A stretch of DNA of 34,795 nt from Lampropedia hyalina DSM 16112 (GCF_900129055.1 NZ_FQUZ01000033.1:1-34795); one strand, 5' to 3'. Shown: positions 17,726-26,548, counted from the first letter of the stretch. Notes: a model not told the origin generated them from the letters alone. Made by a program: numbers and translations.

Positions 17726-18529
17726 ATGTGGGAACTGACCAAAACCGGCTGGGCTTCGGGCATTCGCTCGCACAGCATCCGCTGGCTGCTGATGATTGCG
17801 GTGGCAGTGATTTTCATCGCCTGGCTGGCGGCCAATTTCTCGGCGCGCCAGCCCGCTACCGTGGCACTGGACGTGGGTCTGTCGGGCATCCGGCTGGTGC
17901 TGATGCTGATGGCCCTGTTCTGGGTGCAAGAGCTGCTGGGCAAGGACATCGAACGCAAGTCGCTGTACTTCGTACTGGCCTACCCGGTCTCGCGGGGGGT
18001 TTATCTGATAAGCCGCTTTCTCGCCGTTGCGGCCCTGCTGGCCCTGGGTGTGTTGCTGCTAGGGCTGGCACTGGGGGCCGTGATGGCCATGCTGCCTGTG
18101 TCCTACGAGCAACCCACCCCCATCCGGCTGGGGGGCAGTTACGCACTGGTGCTGCTGGGCATCTGGCTGGACTTGCTGGTCATCACCGCCTTCGCGCTGC
18201 TGCTGTGCAGCCTCTCCACCACGCCATTTCTGCCGCTGATTCTGGGCTGCTTCTTCGCACTGGCGGCACGTTCGCTGGGTGTGAGCCTGCAATTCCTGCT
18301 GATGCCCGGCATGGAAGGCTCCACCGAAAACCGCTACCTGTTGCCGGTACTGAATGCCGCACAGTGGCTGCTGCCCGATCTGTCGCGACTGGACTGGCGC
18401 GACCTGTCACTGTACGGCCTGCCAGTGCAGTGGCCCGTACTGGGCTGGGCGGTGCTGATGGCACTGGCCTATTGTGGCCTGCTGCTGTCCCTGGCGACCT
18501 GGAAGCTGAAACGGCGCGAGTTTCTCTGA
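17726..18529 (+). CDS. ABC-2 type exporter permease
   Basis: The 267-residue protein has about six hydrophobic helices: near 20-42, 55-75, 95-125, 135-160, 165-190 and 235-258. The layout and the cytoplasmic segment DIERKSLYFVLAYPVSR are typical of ABC-2 permeases of the kind that pair with a separate ATPase. The ATG at 17726 (MWELTKTGW) is preferred over a TTG at 17693; GGAAAGG lies upstream at a rather long distance. It heads a three-gene unit with a TPR-like protein 18 bp downstream and the ATPase two genes on. The cargo is unknown. Confidence 0.88.
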   Translation: MWELTKTGWASGIRSHSIRWLLMIAVAVIFIAWLAANFSARQPATVALDVGLSGIRLVLMLMALFWVQELLGKDIERKSLYFVLAYPVSRGVYLISRFLAVAALLALGVLLLGLALGAVMAMLPVSYEQPTPIRLGGSYALVLLGIWLDLLVITAFALLLCSLSTTPFLPLILGCFFALAARSLGVSLQFLLMPGMEGSTENRYLLPVLNAAQWLLPDLSRLDWRDLSLYGLPVQWPVLGWAVLMALAYCGLLLSLATWKLKRREFL

Positions 18530-18547
18530 ATCCAAGCGGAAGCATCC

Positions 18548-19402
18548 ATGCCTGAACCCCTCCAAACCCCGTACCACGGCTGGCGCATTCCACTGGGACT
18601 GGTGGCTGTGCTGGCATTCGCGCTGTATGTGGCCAGCGTGTTGCACCTCTCGCCACTGCCCCGTCCCCAGCAGGAAGACGTGCTGCGGGTGCGGCTGCCC
18701 GTGCTGTTGCAGGTCTTGCAGGCCGGAGGCGACCGCTATCTGGCTGCTGACCTGAACGTGATTCGCAGTGCCACCGTGGGCGGTGGCGTGACGGATGCCG
18801 AAACCTACCGCATTCAGGCTGCCATCCAGCTCGATGCCGCACGACTGAATCCACGCCACGAAGACAATTACTACATTGCCGCCGCCATCGTGCCCTGGCT
18901 GGGCTATGTGGACGAGGCCCAGGAAATCCTGCGCCGTGCCAGCGACAGCCGCCCCTGGGACATGATGCCCCCCTTCTTCTACGCCTTCAATGCTGCGTAC
19001 TTCGGGCAGGAATACGACGAAGCTGGGCAATGGGCCGAAAAAGCCGCCCTGCGCGTGGGCGAACCCAACGCCACGGCCCTGCGCACCATGGCCGCCAAAT
19101 GGTACGAACGTGGCAATGACCCCGCACAGGCCATCGAAATGATCGAGCGCATCAAGCAGATGAACCTCGATCCCAAGGTCTTGCCGCTGCTGAATGCGCG
19201 CATCGCCCGGCTGGAAGGCCTGCAAGTGCTGCGCCAGGCAGCCACACAATTTCATCAGCAAACCGGCCAGCCCCCCGCGCAGTTGCAGGACTTGCTGCAA
19301 GCCGGTCTGCTGCCGGCCCTGCCACAGGACCCACTGGAGATTGGCTACATGCTGGATGCCCAGGGTGTGCCACAACTGGCCATGCCAGGCACCGGGCAAT
19401 AA
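18548..19402 (+). CDS. Membrane-anchored TPR-like protein of unknown function in the ABC-2 operon
   Basis: I do not recognise this 284-residue protein as a named family. It has one hydrophobic helix near the N-terminus (about 13-33) with positive charge before it being slight, so most of the chain is probably periplasmic. The rest is helical and Ala/Leu-rich with TPR-like pairs, for example YIAAAIVPWLGYVDEAQEIL and FFYAFNAAYFGQEYDEAGQW, suggesting a solenoid protein-binding surface. It sits between the permease (18 bp) and the ATPase (16 bp), all on one strand, so it is likely an accessory or cargo-binding subunit of that transporter. A GGAAG site precedes the ATG. Confidence 0.85.
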   Translation: MPEPLQTPYHGWRIPLGLVAVLAFALYVASVLHLSPLPRPQQEDVLRVRLPVLLQVLQAGGDRYLAADLNVIRSATVGGGVTDAETYRIQAAIQLDAARLNPRHEDNYYIAAAIVPWLGYVDEAQEILRRASDSRPWDMMPPFFYAFNAAYFGQEYDEAGQWAEKAALRVGEPNATALRTMAAKWYERGNDPAQAIEMIERIKQMNLDPKVLPLLNARIARLEGLQVLRQAATQFHQQTGQPPAQLQDLLQAGLLPALPQDPLEIGYMLDAQGVPQLAMPGTGQ

Positions 19403-19418
19403 CCGAGGAACAGGAAAC

Positions 19419-20327
19419 ATGAACGATCTGGTGGTTTTCGAGGCAGTCCATAAGTCCTTCAAGGTCAAGGGCAAGCGGGTCAAGGCCGTGGACGATCTGG
19501 GCTTCATCATCAGGCAGGGTGAAGCCATCGGCTTTGTCGGCCCTAACGGGGCGGGCAAGAGCACCAGCATGAAGATGCTGATGGGCATGCTGCAACCCGA
19601 CAGCGGCCGCACACTGCTGATGGGGCGACCGGCAGCCGACGAACGTGCCCGTCAGGGCGTGGGTTATGTGCCGGAAAACCCCTATCTGTACGACTACCTC
19701 ACGCCGCTGGAAATCGTGCGCATGGGGCTGGAAATCCACCAACGGGCACGCGGGGCAGAAGCAGGCCAACGCGCCATGCAGTGGCTGGAGCGCATGGGCA
19801 TTGGCTACGCCGCACACAAGCGTGTGCGCAACCTCTCCAAAGGCATGACGCAACGCACGGCACTGGCGCACGCCCTGGCACTGGAGCCACAATTGCTGGT
19901 GCTGGATGAACCCATGTCCGGCCTCGACCCGGTGGGCCGCAAGCTGGTGGCCGACGAAGTGCAACGCTACCGCGACAGCGGCGGCACGCTGTTCTTCTGC
20001 TCGCACATCCTCAACGACGTGGAACGCCTCGCCAGCCGCGTGCTGCTGATCGACCGGGGCCGCTTGATGGCAGACGAACCCATGGACGGACTGCTGAACA
20101 AAGGCGGACTGGTGGTGCGCTACCACCTGCCCGCCCCATCGAACCACCCGCACGCCACGCCGCTGCCCGGCTTTGAATCCGACGGCACGGACATCTGGCG
20201 CGGCCACGTCCCGGCCCACGCACTCTGGCCCACCCTGCAAGCCATCCAGGCCAGCGGAGCCAGCTTGCTCGACGTTCACCAAGGACTCAATCTGGAGCAG
20301 ATGTTCGTTGAAGTGGTGGGTAAGTGA
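19419..20327 (+). CDS. ABC transporter ATP-binding subunit (ABC-2 exporter partner)
   Basis: This 302-residue cytosolic ATPase should energise the permease encoded two genes upstream. It has Walker A GPNGAGKST (41-49), a variant signature LSKGM (139-143) as in many CcmA/GldA/NosF-type ATPases, Walker B LLVLDEP with Asp163-Glu164, the D-loop MSGLDPVGR and the switch His in FCSHILND. About 80 residues after the core form a C-terminal domain with no recognised motif. CAGGAAAC precedes the ATG at 19419. The stop is 9 bp from the convergent EamA gene, with no room for a terminator. Confidence 0.94.
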   Translation: MNDLVVFEAVHKSFKVKGKRVKAVDDLGFIIRQGEAIGFVGPNGAGKSTSMKMLMGMLQPDSGRTLLMGRPAADERARQGVGYVPENPYLYDYLTPLEIVRMGLEIHQRARGAEAGQRAMQWLERMGIGYAAHKRVRNLSKGMTQRTALAHALALEPQLLVLDEPMSGLDPVGRKLVADEVQRYRDSGGTLFFCSHILNDVERLASRVLLIDRGRLMADEPMDGLLNKGGLVVRYHLPAPSNHPHATPLPGFESDGTDIWRGHVPAHALWPTLQAIQASGASLLDVHQGLNLEQMFVEVVGK

Positions 20328-20336
20328 AGCAGTGCC

Positions 20337-21230
20337 TCAGCGTGCCCGCAGCAATGTCGCCACAACGCCGCTGGCGATGATGAGGGCCATACCCAGCCAG
20401 CCCAGCAGTGGCAGGCTGTCATCGAACAGCAGCAGGCCATAGAGTCCGGCGAAGACAATGCCGGAGTATTGCAGGCTGGCCACCACCAGCGTGTTGCGCG
20501 GGCTGGCGGCGGTGGAATAGGCGTGGGTCATGCACAACTGGCCCAGCGAAGCGAGCAGCCCCATGGGCAACAGCCACAGGCTGGCCGGATGCAGCAGAGT
20601 GGAGATGCCTGCCACCGGCATCAGCAAGCCGCCGGCCACCGTAGAGCCAACGGCAAAATAGAACACCACGCGGGTTTCCGGCTCGCCGATGCGCGCCAGT
20701 CCCACCACCTGCATATAGGCCAAGGCGGCCCCCATGCCGGAAAACACCCCGACCAATGCGGCCACCAGGCTCTGGCTGGAATCCAGACTGGGGCGCAGCA
20801 TCAGCACCACACCGGCAAAGCCAGTCAGGATGGTGACAATCAGCGCAGCCTGCAAAAGGCCTTGCCGGGGCGATGCGGGCAATGGATTGGAGCTACGTTG
20901 CAACAGACTGCTCAGCACGACGAACAGCCCAACCCAGATGCTGCTCATGTAGTTGAGCGTGGTGGCAGTGGCAATCGGCAATGCACCAATGGCGTAGAAC
21001 CAGGCCCCCATCGAGCCGACCCCGACCAGACTGCGCCAGGCGTGCATGAAAGGATGGCGGGTGCGCAAGTCCACATGCTGGCGACGTGCCAGAATGCCCA
21101 GCAGCACCATGCTGACGATGCCCCGATAAAAAACCAGTTCGGCAGCATTGAAGTGGCTGGAAGCGAACTTGACGCATACCGCCATCGAGGCAAACACCAA
21201 AGTGCCCAACACCATCCACAGCAGGTGCAT
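20337..21230 (-). CDS. EamA/DMT-superfamily transporter
   Basis: The 297-residue protein consists of ten hydrophobic helices in two repeats, as in EamA-type drug/metabolite transporters. Family-like stretches include AELVFYRGIVSMVLLG in the first repeat and QYSGIVFAGLYGLLLFDD near the end. Members export amino acids, purines or other small molecules; nothing here fixes the substrate. The ATG at 21230 is 68 bp downstream of the acid phosphatase gene on the same strand, with a hairpin in between, so co-transcription is possible but not certain. Overlap in function with the neighbours is not evident. Confidence 0.92.
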   Translation of the reverse strand: MHLLWMVLGTLVFASMAVCVKFASSHFNAAELVFYRGIVSMVLLGILARRQHVDLRTRHPFMHAWRSLVGVGSMGAWFYAIGALPIATATTLNYMSSIWVGLFVVLSSLLQRSSNPLPASPRQGLLQAALIVTILTGFAGVVLMLRPSLDSSQSLVAALVGVFSGMGAALAYMQVVGLARIGEPETRVVFYFAVGSTVAGGLLMPVAGISTLLHPASLWLLPMGLLASLGQLCMTHAYSTAASPRNTLVVASLQYSGIVFAGLYGLLLFDDSLPLLGWLGMALIIASGVVATLLRAR

Positions 21231-21271
21231 ACCCGAGACTCCCGGCGCCCAAAGCGCAGGATTCTAAACCC

Positions 21272-21288
21272 GGCACCGGATGGGTGCC
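21272..21288 (-). terminator. Small hairpin between the acid phosphatase gene and the EamA gene
   Basis: Perfect 6-bp stem GGCACC (21272-21277) and GGTGCC (21283-21288) with a 5-nt loop; on the minus strand it is followed by GGGTTT, a poor T-run. It could be a weak terminator or attenuator. Confidence 0.35.
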
Positions 21289-21298
21289 ACAAGCTCCA

Positions 21299-22168
21299 TC
21301 AATCCTGCTGCACATCCAGTGCGCGGTGCTTGGCCGCGCGTTTCACGGCTTCGGGCAGGGATTCGTCGCCGGCGTAGGGCGCGCTGTACCAGTCGCCATA
21401 GGTGGGATTGGGCAGGACGAACCAGCGTTGGCCGAGCCAGTGGGCGTAAGGGCGGACGGCCTCGCGCTGGGCAGGCAGGCCGCTGGCGGATTCGATGAAG
21501 TCGCCAAATGAGTCGCCCACCAGCATCAGCACCCGGTAGCGTTCCCCCACCCAGGCCCGGCGGCAGGATTTGTCGTAGCCACTGGCCGCACAATCGCCCA
21601 CGGGCGCATTCGCCCCCAGCACAAAAGCAGGGCTGGCCACAGGCATGCCCTGCTGGCGCAAGTTGTCGAAGGTGGCTGGTGCCTGCTGGTGTTCGCGGTT
21701 GGTGACATAGAACACTTCGATGCCCAGTGCCTTGGCACGGTGCAGAAAATCCGCCGCACCGGGCAGGGCTGGAGCCTCGCGCTCCTCCACCCACACATCC
21801 CAGCGTTCGTAGGAAAACGGGCGGTTGGCACGAATGTCCCGCGCACTCAAGGCCGTGTTGGTGAGCACGGTTTCGTCCACATCGATGATGAGTGCGGGCG
21901 GCAGGCCGTGCAGATCACGCGGTGGCAGGGGCAGCGCATCCCAGGCAGGGTCTTGCAGGGCCAACGGCAACTGGGCGGTGGCCGTGGCGTAGGTCTGCCG
22001 GAAGATCAACTCTTTTTCGATGGAAGTCTGCGTCCACAGCATGGCATCGAGCTGGTCGTAGGCTGCGGGGACTTGCTGGCAGGCGGACAGCAACCACCCG
22101 GCGCACAGGCTGAGCGTCACGGCGGTAGCAGCAAACCCGTGTCTGGATGGAGTATGGCTGGACTTCAT
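21299..22168 (-). CDS. Lipoprotein acid phosphatase / 5'-nucleotidase, e(P4) type (HAD superfamily)
   Basis: The 289-residue protein has a lipoprotein signal peptide with lipobox LLSAC and Cys30. The HAD catalytic motif is DVDET (Asp96 nucleophile, Asp98), followed by a class C acid phosphatase-type core (WDVWVEE, ALGIEVFYVTNRE, LMLVGDSFGDF). Haemophilus influenzae e(P4), the best-known relative, is an outer-membrane lipoprotein that strips phosphate from NMN and other nucleotides so they can be taken up. Its ATG overlaps the anmK stop (ATGA, 22165-22168), so the genes are coupled. The most likely role is periplasmic phosphate or nucleoside scavenging; the substrate is not determined. Confidence 0.93.
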   Translation of the reverse strand: MKSSHTPSRHGFAATAVTLSLCAGWLLSACQQVPAAYDQLDAMLWTQTSIEKELIFRQTYATATAQLPLALQDPAWDALPLPPRDLHGLPPALIIDVDETVLTNTALSARDIRANRPFSYERWDVWVEEREAPALPGAADFLHRAKALGIEVFYVTNREHQQAPATFDNLRQQGMPVASPAFVLGANAPVGDCAASGYDKSCRRAWVGERYRVLMLVGDSFGDFIESASGLPAQREAVRPYAHWLGQRWFVLPNPTYGDWYSAPYAGDESLPEAVKRAAKHRALDVQQD

Positions 22169-23376
22169 GGCGGTGTCTGGAAACCATGGGAATCGTGCCA
22201 ATGAGACCAGCCCTCCCCCGGATACACGGCCCCTAGCACGCGCAGTCCTGTCGCATTGGTGGCTGCGGGCAGGTTGCCCGGCAGTCCCAGCAGGCACTGG
22301 CGTGCCAGCCAGGCAAAGGCCAGGGCTTCCACCTGCATCGGCTCCACGCCCCAGTGTCGGGTGCTGCGCACCGGCACGCTGGCTCCGGCATGGTGCTGCA
22401 AACGCTGCATCAGCCAGTCGTTGAATACGCCGCCGCCACATACGCCGATTTCTGCCACTGCCACGGCATGGCGGTGCAATGCCTGCACTGCGGTCACGGC
22501 GGTCAGTTCCACCAGCGTGGCCTGCACATCCTGTGCGGGCAGCGCACCGAAGCCTTGCAGGTGCTGGCGCAACCATTCAGGGTGAAAGCAATCCAGCCCC
22601 GTGCTCTTGGGGCCGGGGCGGGCAAAGTACGGCTCCTGCAACAACTGCTGCAACAAGGGCTGGCAGACCGTGCCACTGGCCGCCCATGTGCCACCGGCAT
22701 CCCAGGGCTGGCCAGTGTGTTGCAGGCACCAGGCATCCAGCAGGGTATTGGCGGGGCCGGTATCCAGCCCCAGCACATCCCCATCGGGCAGCAGCAGGCT
22801 GAGGTTGGCAATGCCACCCAGGTTCAGCACCGCCACGGCTTCATCGGAACGGCCAAAGATTTCGCGGTGAAAGGCCGGCACCAGCGGCGCGCCCTGCCCC
22901 CCTGCGGCCACATCGCGGCTGCGAAAATCGGCCACCACGGCAATGCCGGTGCGTTCGGCCAGCAACGCGGGCTGGTTGATCTGCACGGTATAGCCCACGC
23001 CGTCAAACTGCCCCGGCTGGTGGCGCACGGTCTGGCCATGTGCGCCAATCGCCACCACCTGCTGCGTGCTCACTTGCGCCTGTTGCAACAACTGGTGCAC
23101 CGCGCGGGCATACTCCCCGGCCAGCGCATTGCCTGCCAGCGCGGCGCGATGGATTTCATTGTCCCCCGCCCGGTTCAGCGCACGAAACTCCACTTGCAAC
23201 CCGGCGGGGAAAGGCCGATGCAGATGCTGCACATTCCTGAGCTGCAAGCGATCACGGCTGTGGGCAAACTGTGCCAGCACGGCATCCACCCCATCCAGCG
23301 ACGTGCCGGACATCAGGCCGATGAAGTACGGAGGATCATGCGCAAATGCAGAACCAGATAATGCAGAGAAAGGCAT
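22165..23376 (-). CDS. anmK: Anhydro-N-acetylmuramic acid kinase
   Basis: AnmK phosphorylates 1,6-anhydro-MurNAc while opening its anhydro ring, giving MurNAc-6-phosphate in peptidoglycan recycling. The 403-residue protein matches the family throughout: FIGLMSGTSLDGVDAV near residue 18, GAHGQTVRH, GGQGAPLVPAFH, LNLGGIANLS, LDTGPANTLLDAW and VCGGGVFND. The ATG at 23376 lacks a clear ribosome-binding site but is the only start upstream of the ATP-binding motif. A terminator for the M23 gene lies directly upstream, so anmK needs its own promoter or readthrough. The acid phosphatase gene follows with a 4-bp overlap. Confidence 0.97.
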   Translation of the reverse strand: MPFSALSGSAFAHDPPYFIGLMSGTSLDGVDAVLAQFAHSRDRLQLRNVQHLHRPFPAGLQVEFRALNRAGDNEIHRAALAGNALAGEYARAVHQLLQQAQVSTQQVVAIGAHGQTVRHQPGQFDGVGYTVQINQPALLAERTGIAVVADFRSRDVAAGGQGAPLVPAFHREIFGRSDEAVAVLNLGGIANLSLLLPDGDVLGLDTGPANTLLDAWCLQHTGQPWDAGGTWAASGTVCQPLLQQLLQEPYFARPGPKSTGLDCFHPEWLRQHLQGFGALPAQDVQATLVELTAVTAVQALHRHAVAVAEIGVCGGGVFNDWLMQRLQHHAGASVPVRSTRHWGVEPMQVEALAFAWLARQCLLGLPGNLPAATNATGLRVLGAVYPGEGWSHWHDSHGFQTPP

Positions 23377-23393
23377 GGCCAGGACAATCCCAT

Positions 23394-23430
23394 CAAAAAA
23401 ACCTGCCGAAGACGGATGTCAGGGCAGGTT
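23394..23430 (-). terminator. Rho-independent terminator after the M23 peptidase gene
   Basis: On the minus strand, AACCTGCC (23430-23423) pairs with GGCAGGTT (23407-23400), 15-nt loop, followed by a run of T's (complement of the A-run 23395-23401). It lies 56 bp after the peptidase stop and upstream of anmK. Confidence 0.85.
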
Positions 23431-23486
23431 GCTTTCATTCAGAAACGATGCTTACCGCACAGGCCATGAGTACCTGCACGAACGCA

Positions 23487-24908
23487 TCATTCCGCGTTGG
23501 CCTGCATCATCAGCGGTGCGACCTGGAATTTCATGCGGGTGGCTTCGGCCAGTTTGTTGAAACGCTCGCGCGTGGCCTTGGTGACAGGCGAGGCCGCCGC
23601 GCTGTCCTGCGCGATGATCTGGGGGTCCTTGAATTCACCATTGACGCGGAACTCGAAGTGCAAATGCGGCCCGGTGGACATGCCAGTGGAGCCTACCGCA
23701 CCAATCACCTGCCCCTGCGCAATGCGCTGGCCGGTTTTCACATCGAGGCGGCTCATGTGCGCATACACCGTCACGCGCTGTTCGCCATGGTCGATATAGG
23801 CCACATTGCCATAACCGTTGTGCCAGCCCGCAAACTCCACCACACCGTCACCCACGGTACGGATGGGCGTACCGGTCACCGCTGCGTAGTCGGTGCCATT
23901 GTGGTTGCGCCATTCCTTGCGGATGGGGTGGAAGCGTTTGCCGAAGTTGCTGGACACACGCGAAAACTCCAGCGGCGAGGCCAGAAAGGCACGACGCAGG
24001 TTCGAGCCGTCCAGATCGTAGTACGCACCTGGCTTGTTCTCATCTTCCTGGAACCACAGGGCCTGGTATGTCTTGCCACTGTTCACGAATTCGGCACTGA
24101 GCACCTTGCCAGCCCTCAGTGGCTCACCATCGGCCTCCAGCGTTTCGTACACCACCGTGAAAGTGTCGCCCTTGCGCAGATTCTTGTGGAAGTTCACCTG
24201 GGCAGAAAAGATTTCGGCCAGTTGTACGGCCACGTTGTCGGGCACGTTGGCGGCATCGGTGGCCCCGAACAGGGAGCTTTGCACCACGCCACTGGCCAGG
24301 CGGGTGGACTTGGTCAGCTCGGCGGTATCGAGCTTGGCCACGAAGTCCTTGCCATCGGCAGTGCGCTCCACCACGAAGCGGTTGAAGTTGCCGCTGTCGT
24401 CACTGACCCAGCGGGCATACAGGCGCAACAACTGGTGATCGGCCGTGGCCTCGATGGTGATGTCGCGGTTGCTGCGTCCCCACAGATTCTGGATGGCCAC
24501 CTGGTTGCGACGCAGATAGGCGGATGCCGCCGGATCAGCCACCCCCAGACGCTGCAACAGGGTTTCCGCAGAGTCGCCGGTGCGCAGCCGGTCACTGCGG
24601 TGCAGCACAAAGTCCGGGGCGGCCACCAGGCTGGCGAGGCTCTTGCCGCTGGCCAGCGAGGCAATTTCCTGGTCGATCATGCGCTGCTGCACCTGTGCCG
24701 CATCGGCTTCATCGCCACCAGCGAGGCTGGCCACGGCGAATGCTCCGCCACCCCCCAGGGCCAGCAGGCCGACTACAGCGGCCATCAGGCGTTTGGAATA
24801 GGCAGAGTCCCCCAGTGCCTGCATGATGGCATTCAATTGCCGCTGGAGGCGAACTGCATGGCGTGGACGGGAAGAATGGCGGGAGTGTTTGGAAAAACTG
24901 GCTGACAA
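23487..24908 (-). CDS. M23-family peptidoglycan endopeptidase, membrane-anchored (MepM-like)
   Basis: The 473-residue protein has a basic N-terminus, one membrane helix (about 41-62) and a long periplasmic part. The C-terminal lysostaphin-type metallopeptidase domain carries the zinc motifs HNGTD (His336, Asp340) and HLHF (His415, His417). The region before it (about 160-290, with NFHKNLRKGDTFTVVYE) resembles the LysM-like and Csd3-type N-terminal domains of MepM relatives. It would cut stem-peptide cross-links during cell-wall growth. The start is a TTG at 24908 with AGGA seven bases upstream; the next ATG (24824) would remove 28 residues but keep the helix. Divergent from tyrS. Confidence 0.93.
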   Translation of the reverse strand: MSASFSKHSRHSSRPRHAVRLQRQLNAIMQALGDSAYSKRLMAAVVGLLALGGGGAFAVASLAGGDEADAAQVQQRMIDQEIASLASGKSLASLVAAPDFVLHRSDRLRTGDSAETLLQRLGVADPAASAYLRRNQVAIQNLWGRSNRDITIEATADHQLLRLYARWVSDDSGNFNRFVVERTADGKDFVAKLDTAELTKSTRLASGVVQSSLFGATDAANVPDNVAVQLAEIFSAQVNFHKNLRKGDTFTVVYETLEADGEPLRAGKVLSAEFVNSGKTYQALWFQEDENKPGAYYDLDGSNLRRAFLASPLEFSRVSSNFGKRFHPIRKEWRNHNGTDYAAVTGTPIRTVGDGVVEFAGWHNGYGNVAYIDHGEQRVTVYAHMSRLDVKTGQRIAQGQVIGAVGSTGMSTGPHLHFEFRVNGEFKDPQIIAQDSAAASPVTKATRERFNKLAEATRMKFQVAPLMMQANAE

Positions 24909-25024
24909 GATGATGTCCTGACTTGCAAAAGATTTCCGCCAGGAAACCCCCGCGCCTGTCTATCGCAGGCGCACTGGCGGATCGGCTGCTGCACAGCCCG
25001 GAAACAGGGCGACAGGCCATGCAG

Positions 25025-25086
25025 CAGAATGAAAATTCTGGAAAAATGCGCACCAACTGCTTTGAAAGCCCATGCTTTCATACAAT
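25025..25086 (+). promoter_or_regulatory. tyrS upstream region: two hairpins and a TACAAT -10 candidate
   Basis: CAGAAT-GAAA-ATTCTG (25025-25040) and TGAAAGC-CCAT-GCTTTCA (25063-25080) are perfect short inverted repeats. TACAAT (25081-25086) follows the second one directly. No good -35 at 16-18 bp is present, although TTGAAA occurs at 13 bp. The second repeat overlaps the would-be spacer, so it could be a regulator site. Confidence 0.4.
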
Positions 25087-25147
25087 AGCCGCAGAAACCA
25101 TTCCAAAGTATATCGGAACTGTCAATTAGGACAAGCCAAAAAACAAC

Positions 25148-26401
25148 ATGACTGAAGCGACTATCCACCAGAATCCCGCCACTTCTCCCGTCCATGACGA
25201 AGCCATTGCACACGCGCTGGCCGTGACGACGCGCGGCGTGCAGGAGCTGCTGCCCGCCGACGACTGGGTGAAGAAACTGCAAAAATCGCACCGCACCGGC
25301 CAGCCGCTGCGCATCAAGCTGGGGCTGGACCCTACGGCTCCCGACATTCACCTGGGGCACACGGTGGTGCTGAACAAGATGCGCCAGTTGCAAGACCTGG
25401 GGCATACGGTGATTTTCCTCATCGGCGACTTCACAGGCCGCATCGGCGACCCATCGGGTCGCAACAGCACCCGCCCGCCACTGACCGAGGAACAGATTCA
25501 GGCCAACGCCCAGACCTATTACCAGCAGGCCGGACGGGTACTTGACCTGGACAAAGCCGAGATTCGCTACAACAGCGAATGGAGCAACCGCCTGCATGCC
25601 GCCGAGATGATCGCTCTGGCATCGAAATACACGGTGGCCCGCATGATGGAACGCGATGACTTCCACAAACGCTTCCACAGCGGCCAGTCCATCAGCATTC
25701 ACGAATTCCTCTATCCGCTGATGCAGGGCTACGACTCGGTGGAACTGAAAGCCGATCTGGAACTGGGCGGCACCGACCAGAAATTCAATTTGCTGATGGG
25801 CCGCCACCTGCAAGAAGAATACGGGCAGGAGCCGCAGTGCATTCTGACCATGCCGCTGCTGGTGGGACTGGACGGGGTGGACAAGATGTCCAAATCCAAG
25901 CACAACTACATCGGCATCACGGAAGAGGCCAACACCATGTTCGCCAAGGTGCTGTCCATCTCCGACGATCTGATGTGGGACTGGTATCCCCTGCTCTCCT
26001 TCCGCTCGCTGCAAGACATTGCCACGCTGAAACAGGAAGTGGCACAGGGGCGCAACCCCAAGGATGCCAAAGTGTTGCTGGCCAAGGAAATCACCGCCCG
26101 CTTTCACAGTGCCGCCGCCGCCGATGCAGCCGAACAGGATTTCATCCACCGCAGCAAAGGCGGCATCCCGGACGAGATTCCCGAAATCACCTTGCAGGGT
26201 GCACCGCTGGGCATCGGGGTGCTGCTCAAGTCCGCTGGACTGGCTGCTTCGACGGGTGAAGGCAACCGCCTGATTGATGGCGGCGGCGTGCGCGTGGATG
26301 GCACAGTCATCAGCGACCGGGGCCTGAAGCTGGAAGCCGGAACCTATGTGATACAGGTGGGCAAGCGCAAATTTGCCCGCGTCTCGCTGCAAGCTGGGTG
26401 A
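25148..26401 (+). CDS. tyrS: Tyrosine--tRNA ligase
   Basis: TyrRS charges tRNA-Tyr with tyrosine in the cytosol. The 417-residue protein is a class I synthetase: HLGH (68-71) is the HIGH motif, [13 protein letters not shown] follows, and KMSKS is at 246-250. A C-terminal S4-type RNA-binding domain (about 350-415) has [13 protein letters not shown]. It is of the type with [11 protein letters not shown] and long N-terminal tail seen in proteobacterial TyrRZ-like enzymes. The ATG at 25148 is used; the nearest AGGA is 15 bases upstream, so the ribosome-binding site is weak. It is followed by tRNA-Val. Confidence 0.98.
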   Translation: MTEATIHQNPATSPVHDEAIAHALAVTTRGVQELLPADDWVKKLQKSHRTGQPLRIKLGLDPTAPDIHLGHTVVLNKMRQLQDLGHTVIFLIGDFTGRIGDPSGRNSTRPPLTEEQIQANAQTYYQQAGRVLDLDKAEIRYNSEWSNRLHAAEMIALASKYTVARMMERDDFHKRFHSGQSISIHEFLYPLMQGYDSVELKADLELGGTDQKFNLLMGRHLQEEYGQEPQCILTMPLLVGLDGVDKMSKSKHNYIGITEEANTMFAKVLSISDDLMWDWYPLLSFRSLQDIATLKQEVAQGRNPKDAKVLLAKEITARFHSAAAADAAEQDFIHRSKGGIPDEIPEITLQGAPLGIGVLLKSAGLAASTGEGNRLIDGGGVRVDGTVISDRGLKLEAGTYVIQVGKRKFARVSLQAG

Positions 26402-26439
26402 ATTTTTCTGTTTTTGCGTGAAGCCGCTTAAAAGCATAC

Positions 26440-26445
26440 TATAAT
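26440..26445 (+). promoter_or_regulatory. -10 element (TATAAT) of the tRNA-Val promoter
   Basis: A consensus TATAAT lies 17 bp before the mature tRNA 5' end, placing transcription start about ten bases upstream of the tRNA. The -35 is unclear (CGTGAA at a 17-bp spacer, TTGCGT at 20 bp). Confidence 0.65.
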
Positions 26446-26462
26446 CACGCTTTCTGATTTTC

Positions 26463-26539
26463 AGGCTCGTAGCTCAGTTGGTTAGAGCACCACCTTGACA
26501 TGGTGGGGGTCGCTGGTTCGAATCCAGTCGAGCCTACCA
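26463..26539 (+). tRNA. tRNA-Val, anticodon GAC
   Basis: A complete 77-nt cloverleaf can be folded. Acceptor AGGCTCG pairs with CGAGCCT, the D arm is GCTC/GAGC, and the anticodon stem CCACC/GGTGG encloses the loop TTGACAT with anticodon GAC (reads GUC and GUU valine codons). The T arm is GCTGG-TTCGAAT-CCAGT. The discriminator is A and CCA is encoded (26537-26539). Confidence 0.97.
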
Positions 26540-26548
26540 AATACCCAA

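Noticed and set aside
26463..26539. tRNA-Val as an integration site for a mobile island
   Set aside because: No integrase gene and no repeat of the tRNA 3' end was seen downstream; it is followed directly by its terminator and a chromosomal gene.
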